A DNA stretch of 64,000 bases from Wuchereria bancrofti (GCA_005281725.1 SSBO01000009.1:1360127-1424126), one strand, 5' to 3'. Counted from the first letter of the stretch, positions 1 through 14,811 are shown. The notes: a model not told the origin generated them from the sequence alone. Program-made: numbers and translations.

Positions 1-473
1 TAAATCATAAAAAAATTAAAGTTAAAAATAATGATAATGATTGGTTTTTCAGCAGAATATTCATATTATTACTATTGTTTGGTGTCATTTTTTTTTTTGC
101 TTTTGATGGGTAAAGTTCGGGTAGAATTAAGTATAATTTACTATTCTGAATTTTTATTGTGCAAAAATTTATAGCCGAAAGTCATAAAGGTCACTTATTT
201 ATTTCATTTTGCGCCATAAATTCGAATATTCGAGCTTGAGTTAACAAATAAAACGAAATTTATGGTTCAATAAATTACGCAATGATTTGAAATCCCTCGT
301 TAGTCAATAATATATGATAAATATGATTTTTACAAATATTTTTGGAACTTTGGTTATTATTCATATGAAGCAAAACAAAGCAATAATTAATTGGTAATAA
401 TGTTAATGATAATATAATAATAACTACCATTATAATAAATAAATAAACAATCATAATAAAAACCATAATAGTA

Positions 474-508
<35 letters not shown>

Positions 509-1995
509 ATTCTTCAATATGTCAATTTGTTTTTGCTCTTCAATTTTATTCATATTTCCGACAGTTCTTCTAAACATAAAAACTTTGTGGGAAGCAAAAT
601 GATATCATCTGAATATTATATAAACGATTGATGGAACCGCCAATTCACTGATCAAATTGATCACAAAATGGATCATCCATGGCGGATGTATGGAACAGTG
701 AAGATGAATGAAGGAAATGATTTTCTGCAAAATTGTCAGTGAAAAATTGTAAAATGAATTTTAAAAAAATTGCCATATAAAGCAATAATTTTAAGAAATC
801 ATTTAGACAACAAATTTTGTGTAATTTCTCCTTTTTTTCTCTTTAATGGAATTACATTTTCATTTTTATTCGAAACTTTTCCTTGATTTACATAAAATTT
901 ACAGTTCTTAATTTACGCGAAAAGAGAATAAGATTTCTATAATCGGTTAAGATTACTATTTTTAAGAATAAATTTCTTTTTAATTTTTAAAACTGGTTCC
1001 TTTGAAATGTATTTTTTAACTACCACTTGTCATTACATTTCATATTTACATAAAACTTCTCTTTGCATATTAAAAAATTGTCAAATATAATTGTTATTAC
1101 AATTTGATTTGTTAGTTACATAAAAATAAGCAATTAAATGAATAGTTAAATTTGAAAAAAAATAAATAAATAAACGATTAAATGAATAATAAACGATCAA
1201 ATGAGTAACGAAAAAATCAATATAATATAGCAGCAGTTCAGTGGTCGTTTTCATTGTTAAATTATCATAAATTTACTTGCTGATAAGATTCTTATCATCA
1301 CATGTGATAATTTCGGTTAGAAATACGATCGAAATATGTAAACTATTTGTTCCTTCCATGCAATTGCATAGTTTGTAATAATTTTTACACATCAATCATT
1401 TCTACCTTAAATGTCCTCATTTTGCTCTTTTTTTCCTCTATTTTCATATTTCAAAATCTAAATTTATTTTATTCATTGTGTCGACATCAATTTATTATTA
1501 CCAATAATCGATGGTTTACAAAGAAAACGAAAGAAAAATATACAATATCGATTTATCAAATTTTGTGAGAAAAAAAAGATAATTAGTACTAATTACTGCT
1601 AATAAAAGAGAAATATTAAAAGTAGAATAAGCAAAAAGTTATAATTGAGAAAAAAAAAGTAATAATTGTTACATTAATGATTGAAATGAAATAAATTTAT
1701 GATAATATTGTAATATTCACAATTCAATTTTTAATTACTAATCTTTTGTAATTAGCTAAAGCATTGCTTTTAATTCGCTCTTTTTCTTTTTAATCTTAAA
1801 ATATCATTAATTATTTAAATGAAATTGTGAATTGCTAACGTCACTTTTTCATATTTTTCAAAAATATTTTTATGACATAATATTTGATAACAACAAATTC
1901 GTCACATTAATTTGCATAGCATTTGATGATAAATATGACTCATTCATAATATGTGTCATCATTTTGTCACACAAATAGACATACCGTCACGTACA

Positions 1996-2027
<32 letters not shown>

Positions 2028-3606
2028 ACACAGACACACACACACAGAGATTACATTCATATTAATATTTATCTTTTATAATATCAGATTTATTCCATAA
2101 TTCATTCTGTGTATCTTTGCGCCGAAAAGATTTTACAATATTTCTCGTTTAAATACTTAATGCATTCCTTTTGATCTATTCCTATTCGATTTCAAAAATA
2201 AATTTTCAATATTTTTGTTTTTTAAGAAATTGAAAAAAAATAAATGAACGAAAGAGAAGGAACAAGAGAGGGAGAATGTGAGAGATAGAGGGAGAGAGAG
2301 AGAGAGAAGGAAAAGTATGACGTGTGATTTGGTTTTATTACGATGACAACATTTATTATCCTTAAAGAAAGAAGAAAGTATTCTTTCCATTTCTTCCTTT
2401 GTACTTTTTCTTAAACATTTTAATGTGTGTGTTGAAATTATCAATTTCTTCCAATTAATTATTTATCAATTATTTCGTTGCTGTGTTATCATTTTTTTCC
2501 TCTCTCTCTCTTTTCTTGCTTTGTTTTTTCTTGAATTAGTGAAATACATCTTATCAAATTTGTAAATTCAATTTATTTTTATTTAATTATAAATGAAATT
2601 TCAATAAAATATGTAAATAAAAATTTGTGAAATAAAAAAGAACGATAAGATAATTTATTTTAAAACTGATAATATTTTAAAAAATTGTCACGAATTTTAA
2701 TATGATCAAAATATTAGGAAATCTCGAGATCATTATTAGTATATCGTTGTTGTTGCTGATGGAAAATTTATTATTAATAAATGCTTGTGACCTAAAATAA
2801 TTTGTTTTGCTGAATGCAATTTGCAAATTGCACAGGAACTATATATAAAAATATATTTAAAATACATACATTACGAAATTGATTGCTATTAAAAAGAGTA
2901 AGAAATAGATTTTTTTAGAGAGAATATGTAATTAAATTATAAGCAATTTATATTATCCGTGGCTTTTTCTATTTTCAAACTTATTTTTTTAGACACTTTA
3001 CTAACTTTTCTTTTATCAAAGTAAGAATAAGTTGATCCTTTATCACTGTAATATAGAATTGTTTTTTATTTTATTTCTTCCAATGACTGAAAGAAAAAAA
3101 AACTTTCTTATCAGCTATTACTGATTATCACAGTGTTTTATGTTGTAATCAATCATTAAAAAAAAAAAAAAACATTTATTATTGATCAAAGAAACATTTT
3201 TCTAACTTTATTGCTATCAAGAAATAACTACTGAATTCTCCTTCTTTTCCATTTTTTTTTTTCTATATTCTCATTGTGAAATCTGTTAGATATAAATTTA
3301 TTTTTCCAATTATAATTTAATTCATTCGTATAAAATTTCTTCGAAACCGTATCACAATGTAATAATAGCTAATGAAATCAGCAAATCGTTTGTAAGATAA
3401 TTGTGAAAAAAAAATTTTTTTTTTTTTAATTAAATTATTTTCATTGTTAATGTTGCATTCTCTCTCATCAATTTTTTTTTTTCATCCAATTCATTCATCA
3501 TTTTGTCAACGGAAATATTGACCATTCGAATAATTAATTATAAGAAAAAAAAGCAATTCTAATCGTTGATAATTTGTTGCACTTTGCAACCGATATATGA
3601 AACAAT
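1..3606. other. Gene-poor AT-rich flank
   Basis: I find no exon chain on either strand. The stretch is very AT-rich with many homopolymer runs. It holds short microsatellites: a TAA-type run near 478-506, a CA run at 1996-2046 and a GA run near 2268-2309. The open frames here are low-complexity (Leu/Ile or Ser/Phe rich) and have no splice partners. The 5' regulatory region of the EML-like gene probably lies at its right end, but no specific promoter element can be pointed to. Confidence 0.6.
1996..2046. repeat. CA dinucleotide microsatellite
   Basis: An almost pure CA run interrupted by single T and G changes (CATA, CAGA). It lies in gene-poor DNA. No function is implied. Confidence 0.9.
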
Positions 3607-6600
3607 ATGAACAATAATAATAGTAGCATTCGTGATAATAATAATAATAACAATAATAATAGTAATAATAATAATGATAATAATGATGTGATATTGTGGA
3701 ATCATATCGTCGACCTCGAACATCAAGTTCAATTGCAAGCGAAACAACTTATAATTTATATTTTCTTTCCCTTTTTCTTCCCTTCTCATTTCAATTATAT
3801 ATGCACATGGTATTCATTTTAAAATTTGTCAGCAATTTATTCATCTCTTTGATCTCTTTTCTTTTCTCAACTCTAAAATTCAAATTTAATTATATTAAAA
3901 TAAGAGAAATTTATTGGAAATGCTATTAATTTGTATGAATGATAATCCATAAGCATTGTTACTATTACTTATTTCATTCATTTGCAGCTTCCTCCATAAT
4001 GTATTCATTTCAGTCTTTTTCAATAAATAATCAATAAATGTAACTAAAATTATTGACGAATCAAATTAATCCGATTAGTACAACTTGCAAAAGTTTAATA
4101 TATACATATGTCATTTATCTTTTCAAACACTTTTGAAATCATTATTAAATATTAATATTTAATTCTGATATTTAATATATGTATTTGTATATGTGTTGAT
4201 GAAATGATCGCATTGAGTTGACATTCATTCAATGTGTGTCCTTTTTGATGCTATCAATCGCGGAAAAATTTTTTGCAGTTCAATGCAAAAAAAAAAAAAA
4301 ATTTTCTTCCTCACTTGGCCTATTTAAATGTTCTAAATTTGTTGCCTGTTTATGCCATTTTTACAAATATGCTTTCAATGTACTTTGATAGTTTTTTCGA
4401 TTATCATTTAATTATTAAATTTAATTCTAGTTGAGTTAATTCTTTGTCAAAAATATTCTTCATTTTTTCCAAATTTCAATAATTCATTCATTACATATTA
4501 ATTGATAATATTATATTCCATCTTTTCTTTTCTTTTTCGTTTTTTCTTCGAAGAAAAAAGAAAATTTTAATGATTTGCAATAAATTTTGTGTGAAAATCA
4601 TTATTCTATATTACTTTAGCAATCAGAAATGCTTTTGAGATATTTGTTTAGATTTTTCAAAATCTTTCTTGCCATTTTTACATTCAGTTGTAGCGAGGAA
4701 TTTTTCGGATCGAATCTCTCAAAAAATCCCTGCCATCAAATATTCCTCTCTTCTTTTCATCTTTTTACTTCTATTTGTTTAACAATTGAACTGTACTGCT
4801 CTTCTGTTATCCGATTCAATTCATTTAGCTTATAATATTACTATTTTACTATTTTGCAGATGTGTTTGCGTTCCGCAGCAGCTGAAGAAGCATTCCGTCA
4901 TTTGAGTGATTTGGAGCAATCACTGCCACTCTCCGCTACCAGTACTACCACTATCACAACAACAACAACAACAACAACAACAATTACTTCAACTCCTTCG
5001 ATGCAAACAGCCACAACTACCTCATCATCATCATCATCATCACGATTGACCTCAAGTTCAGATTATTTCAACTAACTCAAACTCATTAATTTACTTTCTC
5101 TTCTTGTTGTGATGATAGTTTCACATCTAATATCGATTTTAGTGAATTATCCATCGCATCGCATGTAATGAAAGATTATTTCTTTAAAGAAGTAATTCGT
5201 TATCATTATCAGAAAGATTAGATGAAATATTTCAAAAAGTAGATGATAATTCACTTAAAAACAAGTCGACCATTCACACATTCCATCTTATTTAAAATTT
5301 TAATTTGACCATCTCAAAATATCTGTTCTCATTGATTGATTTAATTTTAATTCATTTCCATAACTGATATAAACAAACTAAAGGCAAGGATATATACTTT
5401 AAGCTCAGTTAAGTTTTCAAATAATTTCATTTCTCAAAAACTTCAAAGCTTTCACTAATTTCCATATACATTCCCATAATGATGAGAATGACACTCAAAT
5501 GGTCTTAAAGTTACAAATAATTTTGTAACAAATTTTTCCTATCACAGAGAAGAAAAGAATAAATGATCCCTCAAGGTTTTTTTTTTTGTTTTTTGTTTCA
5601 TTTTGTTACTGCTCTAATCATTTATTTATTTATTTATTTCATTCAGATAAAAAGCAATCATCACAGAATCGTTTCATTTCACGTTCGGTGCATAATTTGC
5701 ATTTGTTAACACCAAAAAATCGAATACTAAGTAACGGACATACACTTTGTCCCAGCAATGAAAATGGCAATCAAACAATATCAAATGGAAATTTATTTAA
5801 TGGAGCAGCAAGAGAGGAAGAAAATGTTAGTTTGCACCTTTATCACAACTTTCCCATACATTGCTGCTACAGCATTTTCTTTTTTTCATTCAGTGTCACA
5901 ACTTCTTTTTTTAGTGTCTCTTAATTTTCCCACATAATGTTAACAATTTCACCTCATTATTGATATATCTTTTATTTTACATCCAATTACAGTCACTGAA
6001 TTATGCTATTAATTGGGAATTATTTAATTAAATATAACATAGATCATGTTACTCACTAAGATATTCAAATATCTGAAATGATAAAAATTAGATAATTTAA
6101 TTCTAATCTTCATTATTTTAAAAGGATTAATTGAAAATTCATTAATTATGAGGCATACTGACAATTAATTTTTTTTTTTGATAACAAAAAACATCCCGCA
6201 AATATATTAGATTTGCAGTGTTCAATTTGTAATGATAACAAATGATTAGTCGTTTTTCTTCTTTTTTCGCTCTTCTTTTTTTTCTCTTGGAAAATTCCGA
6301 ATATTTTAAACTTGAATAGAATATAGAAATGTGTGATATATTCAGACACAATTCTGAAACATCTTATTTCGTTTGCCGAAAAAAGATATGGCATTATTTC
6401 TCTCCTCCCTCTTCCTAAAACCTTTGTTTATTTATATATTTATCTCGCTTTCCCTGTTTACATATTTGTTCCTTTCCCTTTTCTTGTTTACGTATTTATC
6501 TGTCTCCTATTTTTTGTTTACATATTTTATCCTTCCTTTCAGTTCATATTTACCATAAATTCATTTTATACGAAATTTGTATGCTTATTAAGTTGTTTTC

Positions 6601-9600
6601 TTATTAATTGTATACATATCGGTGTGTCATTTTTTCTACAACTTGAAACTATTATTTCCATTTATTTAAATTTAAATTTACTTCTCCATTTTTCTAATCT
6701 TATCCTCTACAAAATACTTGTAGTGATAAAGTAAATCTTTCAAAAGCTTACAGTTTATTCTTTATGCAATAGATTGTAATTATTAGGCGGAAAACAATCC
6801 AAATAATTGATAAAGAAAAATGGAATGAAATAAATAATAGTTTAAGAGTTAAAAGGCATTTTCGAGATGACGAATTGGTCAAATTTCAAAAAGTTATCAT
6901 TCTTGCATCTAATAATAACAATCGATCAATAATTTCTGCTTTTTTAATTCTTTCATTTCAATTATGATAGTTTAAAGAAGATTTAAAGATAATACTTTAA
7001 ACGACTGATAACATATATCACTTTCAAATTATCAAGGTTATTCATTATTTGACCATAATAATAGGAAACATTGGAATCAATTTTTCCACAATTCTAATGC
7101 TTCCAAAATTTATTTATTAGTTTATCAGTGAAGCATTTTGATTGAATACTTCATAAGCTCTATGAATTACCATCTCTATGGCAACTGTCATTATCATACT
7201 TTACAATTTTTTTTCAAAAAAAAGAGTAATGAGATATTTTTCAGTCTTCTTTGCAAACAAATCCAATATCAGGGCGTTACGTACGTCGGAATGTCGAGAA
7301 ACTTAGTCTACAAAATCAAGAAACGAATATTAAAATGCCATATATACGAATGAAGAAATGGTTGAGCAGTGCTGATGTGAAGTATAGTAAAGGAGGAAGA
7401 CGTAATTCACGTGACCATTTAATGAAGGATAGTAAAGTTGGCACGTCAACAACTAATTTATCATATTCTAAATCAATAAGGTACGTACGTGTACTTATAC
7501 TTTTCTGTTTTAACTTTATCTTCTTTTAATGTCCCTACTATCTTCGTCAAATCCTTTTCTTTTCCACTACTTTTCCAGTCTTCTCTTTTTTTTTTCCAAA
7601 TAATTTCAGCATTAATTTACTTTATTTTAGTAAACATGGACCGACAAGCAATTCAAATATTTCACAACATTCGTTGTTACGTTTTAGGTTACTTTTCTTC
7701 CGATATCACTAAGATGTACATAAGCTTATGTTTATTTCGAACTAATAAAATATGAAATTAATTGATATCAGTTTGGATAAGAAGCATTATAGTTTCGAGA
7801 GTAATTTTAGATTGATGTCTGTAAAACTCAAATTAATTGTAACTAATTTGTTGTATAGTACAGTACAGATGTTATGAAAGATTTTACGTTGAATTTCACG
7901 TAGCAATTTCATGAAAATATTTCAAATGACATCGTTTATCTTCTACTCATTTACAAAAGGTAACACTTTAGAATCAAACCTTTATATCATATATGAAAAC
8001 GATTAATTTATTCAGATTAGAACTGCGAGAGCCGTCATTTCTACGTGAGAAAGGTGTACTACAGGTATTTGTGAACGGTAAAACAATGTATCTTCCGGTG
8101 CCAAATTCAGTAAACAATCTTGATCTTACATGTGAACTTGATGCTCCTACATGTGAACCGAAACTTAACTGGGTTTACGGGTATTTTTTTTTTTTTTTGC
8201 TTCATTTAACTAATGATTATTAAAATAATGATTATTACTTGTTTACTAAAGTTTATCCTAAAAAAAAAAAATCTTTGCATCCATCGGATAATTTGTTTAA
8301 AATTGATGTTTCTTTTTTTTTTACAGTTATCGCGGTAAAGATTGTCGCGGTAATCTCTATGAATTACCAACAGGTGAGATTGCCTATTTCACGGGTACAA
8401 TTGTCGTACTACACAATCCTAACGAAGCATTACAACGATACTACACCAAACACACCAGCGATATCAAATGGTATCAATTTCACTTTCACAATTTTGCAAG
8501 TATTTCTAATTGTTGAAGTGTTTTTAATTATGACAGAAATTTGTTTACAGTTTATTACAAATAAATTGTGAAGCTACAATAAATTTATAGTAATTTTACC
8601 CACACATTGTTTGACAGGTTACTAAGTTTTATAACTGCCATATACTTAACCATTTACTTAAGTAATACTATTTGCTACAATTAGTTTTAATGCTATCAAA
8701 ATTTTGCATTTTATTACAAATTGCCAAGCACTTAAGTAAAATGTGGAATTACTAAAAATAAATGTAGAATTACTAAAATATTGTTATATTTCACTTTTTC
8801 GCATGATTAATGGTGCTCGAAAGAAAATAATCGGTTTGAAATTAAATTTCAGCATGGCTATTCATCCAAATAAGCTTCATATTGCAACCGGTCAGACATC
8901 GAGGCGTTTTCTGGAAAAAAGTGTAAGTCTTTGAACTGAAGTAGATATTAATAATATTTAAGTATATCAATTTACTTTCTTGTCTAAAATTTTCTTGAAA
9001 ATTTGATGCGAAATTTTTAACAATTTTTATCCTTTTCTTTTCATTTCTTGAGATTATTTGATTCAGGAAACAGTTTCGGATATGATTTTATGTTGTGATA
9101 ATGCAAATATAATATTCTTGTTTTAATTATCCTTATAGCAAGCTTCATTTTATAATTTATTCTTAGTGTTGTGTGATGTATTCAAAATTCACAAATAAAT
9201 TATTTCCTTTTATAGATGTAAAAGTAGATTACCGTCTAAGAATTATTGAACATTTAGCAAATTGAAGAATAAATTATTTTTATATGTTTATTATTTATTC
9301 ATAAATTTGATAAATTCATATTAAAGAAGCTAATTTTTTTTTTTGAAGAAAATAGTTTTCACTAAAGTATTTATTTTATTTCTTTTTTTTTTATTTTTCA
9401 TTTCTTCTAGGGTTTCAATATTCATCGTTCACCAATATCGTCAATTACGGAATTGAATAATGTTTTGGAAACTGACCGGTATAAGGTTATTTATTTTTAG
9501 TTTCTGTTCTATTAGATTATATAGTTTTAATAATTCTTTTTAAACAATGCTTGATATAATACCAATATGTCACTGATCATCATCCGATCATTAATCTCTG

Positions 9601-12600
9601 ATTTGTTTTGGTAAATGTGTACCGGTTGCATCTGTTACTGATTTTCGGATTAGATAATTTCAATTTTTATTATATCAATCTATTAGCTTAGTCCACGTGC
9701 TTGATTTTTTCCAATTAATATTATGTCAATTTATTATGTGTTGAAGATTCTCACTTGTATTCATTCCCGTATAATTTAACCCAAATTATTTGCCCGCTAC
9801 ATATCTCAATGCTGGGTTATTTACCCATTCCATATCTCAATGAATAAAATATACAGATTTACTTTCAAGAAGAATAATGTAATAATATTTAAAAAAAAAA
9901 ATTAATATTGTAACATATGAACAAGTTCAAAAATTTAGGCTCACGTACATATTTGGGATTCGATAACGCTGCAAACATTACGTACAATTGGTACAGGTGA
10001 TGCAAGCGCAAATTTTGATCGAGGTGTTCAATGTTGCGCATTTAGTCATGCTACAACAAATGGCATGCAACTTGCAGTTATTGATGATTCATATGAACAT
10101 ACACTTAGTGTTTGGGAATGGCAAAAAGGAAAAAAGATTGCAGAAATCAAAGAAAGCTTCCAATTTTTTTCTTTTTTCCTTATTTTTCCGTTTATGCTTC
10201 ATCACTAAACTGTATTAAATTAATGATAGCTTATCAAAATTACATTGATTATTCATAGAGAATGCAAAGAATTTTTTATTCATTTCAAATTCCTCTAGTT
10301 ATTAATGGATAATTTGATATTGCTTATAAAATGATTATGAATTAATAAATGATGTTAGTTTATTTTAAATGATATTAGAGCTTAATGCTAGATAAGATCG
10401 ATTTTCAGCCTTTCAATTCTGTTTGATGATTATCTATTTTGTGAGTAATGCTAGATAAGATCTATTATCAGCCTTTCGATTCTATTTGATAGAAGTATCA
10501 TTTGCAAAAATATTGTTGACAAGAGATATAGGTTAATTACTAATTTAAATAACTCTTGCTCTTCATTTCTTAAATTGCTAATTTCGAATTTTTAAAAATT
10601 TAATCAGACATAAAAGAGAGAAAGATAGTAGAGAATTTATTCTGACAAAAATAAATTAATTGATTATGTATATTTTGCAGATTGCTTGTAAATGAATTAC
10701 ATATAACTAAATTAATTGATCTTTACAGAGTGCTAATGATCAAGTGTTTGCATGTGAATTTCATCCATACTCCAGAAATATTCTAATGTCATACGGGAAA
10801 GGTCATTGTAATGTTTGGTCGATTGATGGTGGAACACTCATCAAAAAGCCGATCACATTTGAGGTACTGTGAGCAAATTCATATTTTAATTCAAAGATAA
10901 GATATTCATAAATTAATTAATCTATTAATTGCATGAGTGATGAGAAGCATTTTTATGATCAAAATTTTCAAATTCTTAATGCTAATTAGTAAGCGATTAT
11001 TCAAGATATTATCCTCAATAGTTTTAGATTGTCCAAGAAGACAAGGCTTTCATTTATGGACTTTTGAAAATGTTCCAGTTTTCGGAAATAAAAATTTATT
11101 TCTTTATCTACAAGATTGTATAACTTTTTACGGGAAATCATATACTCTTAGAATTGTTTACCAAAATTTTGTCAATTATATTAATTTAGGGTCGTAATAA
11201 ACCAAAATTGGTACTTTGTTCACATTTCACCGAACGGGGACACATCATAACTGGTGATTCTAATGGTACGCTAACAATTTGGGATACATATCAGATTAAA
11301 CCAATTCGACAAGTACCAAAGGTTATTTGTTTCAGTTATGGAGAATTTAAATCTAAAATATATTTTAGTACTATAAAAAAGATTTTTGAGAAGGTAAGTA
11401 TATCTCAATAATCAGATGAGCAACTAAATTAGCATTTAATTAACTAATCAATTAATTAACTATTGGACAAGTTTGTTGTAGAGGGTCATGATAACAATAT
11501 AATGACTGTTGTTCTCATTATTTGAAGTGATTTCGTATTCTAAACTACGATTAGAATATTTGGAATATGAAATTGAAGATTTTACTGTATTAAACTATGA
11601 TCAAATTACTTCACTTACATATATATATAATTAATCAATTACTTATGCTAATAATTTATACGAATATCTACGAATACTTTTTAAGGCTCATAATGGCGGT
11701 GTTTGGGCATTATGTTTACTTGGCAACGGGCATTTTATTTCGGCTGGTAAAGATCGAATGTTATTTGAGTGGGAAACTGATGGTTTAACAAAGATTCGTG
11801 GTCCAATAATAGTGAGTGTATAATGTAAAGATCATTTTTGGAAGGGAAAATAGGAAATGGAGTAGATAATAAATTAATTTACAATAGATAATGAATGTTA
11901 CACTTACAGCACATTGATATTTTATCTATTTTCTATAAGATGTTGTGAAATATAATTAAAATAGAACAAAATGAAAGTCTCATACATTTTATCTTATAGC
12001 TTTTCGTGTGAATTCCAGCAAACTTTTCATTGTTTGAATCTATATTTGATTACCTAGCTTGTTTTTAAAAATTTTATAGGCTTTTTTTTTTTTTTTTTAA
12101 TTTTAGTTTCCGGGTGAAGGAAGCGGTTGTATACGTACCATAGCATCAACCTCAAATTCTCATTTATTCATTGGTACAACACGAAATACAATTTGGAGTG
12201 GTACATTGGATAATGGTTTTCGACAAATTCAACAGGTTCATTTTTGATTTTTCTTCAAAGGATCAAAAGTAAAAAATTTCTGTTTCCAATAGTATTTTCA
12301 TTTTCACTATTATTATTACTTTATAGTATTTTTCGATTGGATGAATTAAATCATTTTCCTTTTTTTTTTTTGATCAAAAAATCTGAATTTGAATTTTTTT
12401 TTTCTGAGCTTTTTCCAACAATTATGTTTTTCATTGAAATATTAGTAGTATTATTAAAAAGTATATAGGCACATGCAGATGCTGTAACACATATAACATC
12501 GCATCCAACAAAACCATACTTTCTCTCTTCTTCAACTGATAATAAATTACGATTGTACGATACAGAAACGAAAACAGTACTTTGGACTTTGAATGTTAAG

Positions 12601-14517
12601 GTTTAATTTTATCTTACTTTCCTAATAAAGTTGATTAAACATTAAAATGATTCTGATATTAATGTACTATCATTTCTACATATCTGGTGTATTTTAACTT
12701 TGAATCAAATTAAAATTTAATACTAAATATTATGCTTAAACATTTCTATAGCTTTTGTAAAATCACAGGATGAAATATGTTGCACTGATTTTCATCCAAA
12801 AGGTGATACTTTTGTTATTGGTTTTGCGAATGGAACATGGGCTGCATATAGTTACACTCATCGAACACAGCTTTATAGTTTTGAAGAAGAAATAAACGAT
12901 GCAATTACAACTATACGTTTTTCAACAACTGACAATTTCTTGGCTGTTGCAACCAAAGTAAGTAAATTTGAATGGGAATTTTTTCTCAAATTTTATTTTC
13001 ACTTAGTAAGATTTCACTCAAAATTAAATTGATAATGTTACAATTAAAATAAGTTCAGGTTAGAATTCTCTTTTTCAAATTTCGCTTGATTTATGTCTTT
13101 ATCGTATGTTAAACTAACGTACGTGAAATTTCAGGAATTTATCTTTCCAGTTAACTATTTTTATGTATTCTTTTTTCCAACGTATTACTTAACACTGTAT
13201 ATATGATCATTTATTCTCACTAAGTGTAGTTATAGTGCAGAATTCATAGAACATCATTTATTTATTCATTTTTGAAATTAGCTTTTTTTTTTTTTCTTTT
13301 TGCAGGGAAAAAAGTTAACAATTTACGCCATTTCGGGTGATTTTCGCCACTATGTTAAAGTATCACAGATTACGGTAAATTTACATTTATTATAAGTATT
13401 AAACTTTGAAATTTCTTTTTGAACTGTCATCAGATTTCTCATTAACACTTGAGAATTTATTAGATTTTCACCGATTTTAGGAATTAAATGCTTCGATAAA
13501 GACGATGGATTGGTCAACGGATGCTACCCTACTCCGAGCCAATGACAATGATCTCCAACATTACATCTGTAAGACTTTAACTATGCTATTTACCTATCCA
13601 TCGGTATAGTAGTGTTTCGCTTTTGTGACAGTTAAACTTAAAAATTTCAATTTATTGCATCAAATTTTGCGGATTTAGCATCTTATATTTAGAAATCATT
13701 ATAAATTTTCAAATCGTTTGAATAGGGAAAAATTATTTTCCACGTGAAATTTTATGATTTGAAAAGGTTGTTTCAATTTAAGGAATGAGATATTTTATGG
13801 ACTATTTTCTAGTTTGCAGGGAATTCAAGTACTGGTCGATTGGCTAGTATACAAGAAGCTAAGGATGTGGAATGGGCTTCAGCAAGATGTGTAGTTTCAT
13901 TTGAAAATGCTTGCATTTCATACACTTTGATGAAATCTATTGCTGCTATTGATCGCAGTCCTGATAAGCGGTATGTTGCAGTAGCGTTATCAAATGGTAT
14001 GCTTCGTTTTTATCAATATCCGACAACAACAATTCTGGTAATTTTTATCATCAAAAAGATTTTTTAAAAAAAAAATGTACAAACAACTGTGATATATTGC
14101 AAAATTGATCTCTACTGTGTTTCTCTATCGTACGGAATTGACTTTAAAGTCAAAACACTTTTATCACTTTTATCAGTAAACATTCTCTATATAGCATTAT
14201 ATTACTTTGGATAAAAGTTGCAAAGTAGAAATGATCAAATTTTAATGCTTCTACAAAAGTAATGATGTAGTAAGTAATAATTAAAAATTTTTGAATTTTT
14301 TTAGTTTTACAATTTTCAAGGAATGTTCCTTTTTCTTTTTTTCTTACTTTATCATTTTCATAGAGGAAGAAAAGTTTACACCAAAAAATTTTTTCAGGCT
14401 GCATACAAAGAAGCATACGGTTGTAGTGTCTCTGCACGAAATGTTTCTTTTGTTGGAGATTTGTTAATTAGTGATGGTAGCAACGATGGAGCAATTTATC
14501 AATGGAAATTATCCTAA
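3607..14517 (+). CDS. elp-1: EMAP-like (EML/ELP-1) microtubule-associated WD40 protein
   Basis: Twenty phase-compatible exons: 3607-3726, 4860-5055, 5647-5825, 7245-7480, 7631-7687, 8016-8180, 8327-8470, 8853-8922, 9411-9485, 9939-10151, 10729-10863, 11190-11321, 11686-11811, 12107-12235, 12469-12600, 12769-12957, 13306-13374, 13481-13568, 13820-14037, 14398-14517. Together they encode about 930 residues, close to the usual EML length. The start is the ATG at 3607, because an in-frame TGA lies nine bases upstream. Order of parts: poly-Asn stretch, short coiled coil (HIVDLEHQ joined to AAAEEAFRHL), Ser/Thr-rich and basic linker, HELP motif (from about residue 265, FVNGKTMYLPVP), then tandem WD40/TAPE repeats (HVHIWDS, LTIWDT, LSVWEW) ending QWKLS. 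EML proteins bind and organise microtubules; worm ELP-1 is the closest family member I know. The junction after 10151 lacks a GT donor. Confidence 0.93.
3610..3684 (+). repeat. AAT/AAC trinucleotide run encoding poly-Asn
   Basis: Imperfect AAT/AAC repeats inside the first coding exon of the EML-like gene encode an Asn-rich N-terminus broken by Ser, Asp and Arg. The reading frame stays open through the repeat. Length variation between individuals is likely for such a tract. Confidence 0.85.
4945..5043 (+). repeat. ACA and TCA trinucleotide runs encoding poly-Thr and poly-Ser
   Basis: Within EML exon 2 an ACA run (about 4956-4982) encodes consecutive threonines, and a TCA run (about 5021-5041) encodes consecutive serines. 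They sit between the N-terminal coiled coil and the HELP domain, where EML family members carry variable Ser/Thr-rich linkers. Confidence 0.85.
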
Positions 14518-14811
14518 AAGACCTGAAATATCATATAGTTTTACAATTTTAGATGTAAATTTGCAGGTTTTATTATTAAGATAGATCTCTGATTCACATT
14601 TTCAGAGGATTTTAATTTACAACTTTAAGGTATTATTTTATGCAATGACTGATCAACAGCATCTTTAATCTGATTACGCAGTCACGCAAGTAAATGCAAT
14701 CTCGTGGAAATTGTTCAGAAAGTATGAATCGATTCATTTATCAAGTTGTGTCTTGTTATTTATTATTTTTAGATTACTGGTGTTTTTTTCTTTCTTTTTT
14801 TTGACAATTGT

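Noticed and set aside
6142..6734. Overlapping open frames on both strands, Phe/Leu- and Lys-rich
   Set aside because: Low-complexity AT-rich translations within an EML intron, with no family similarity.
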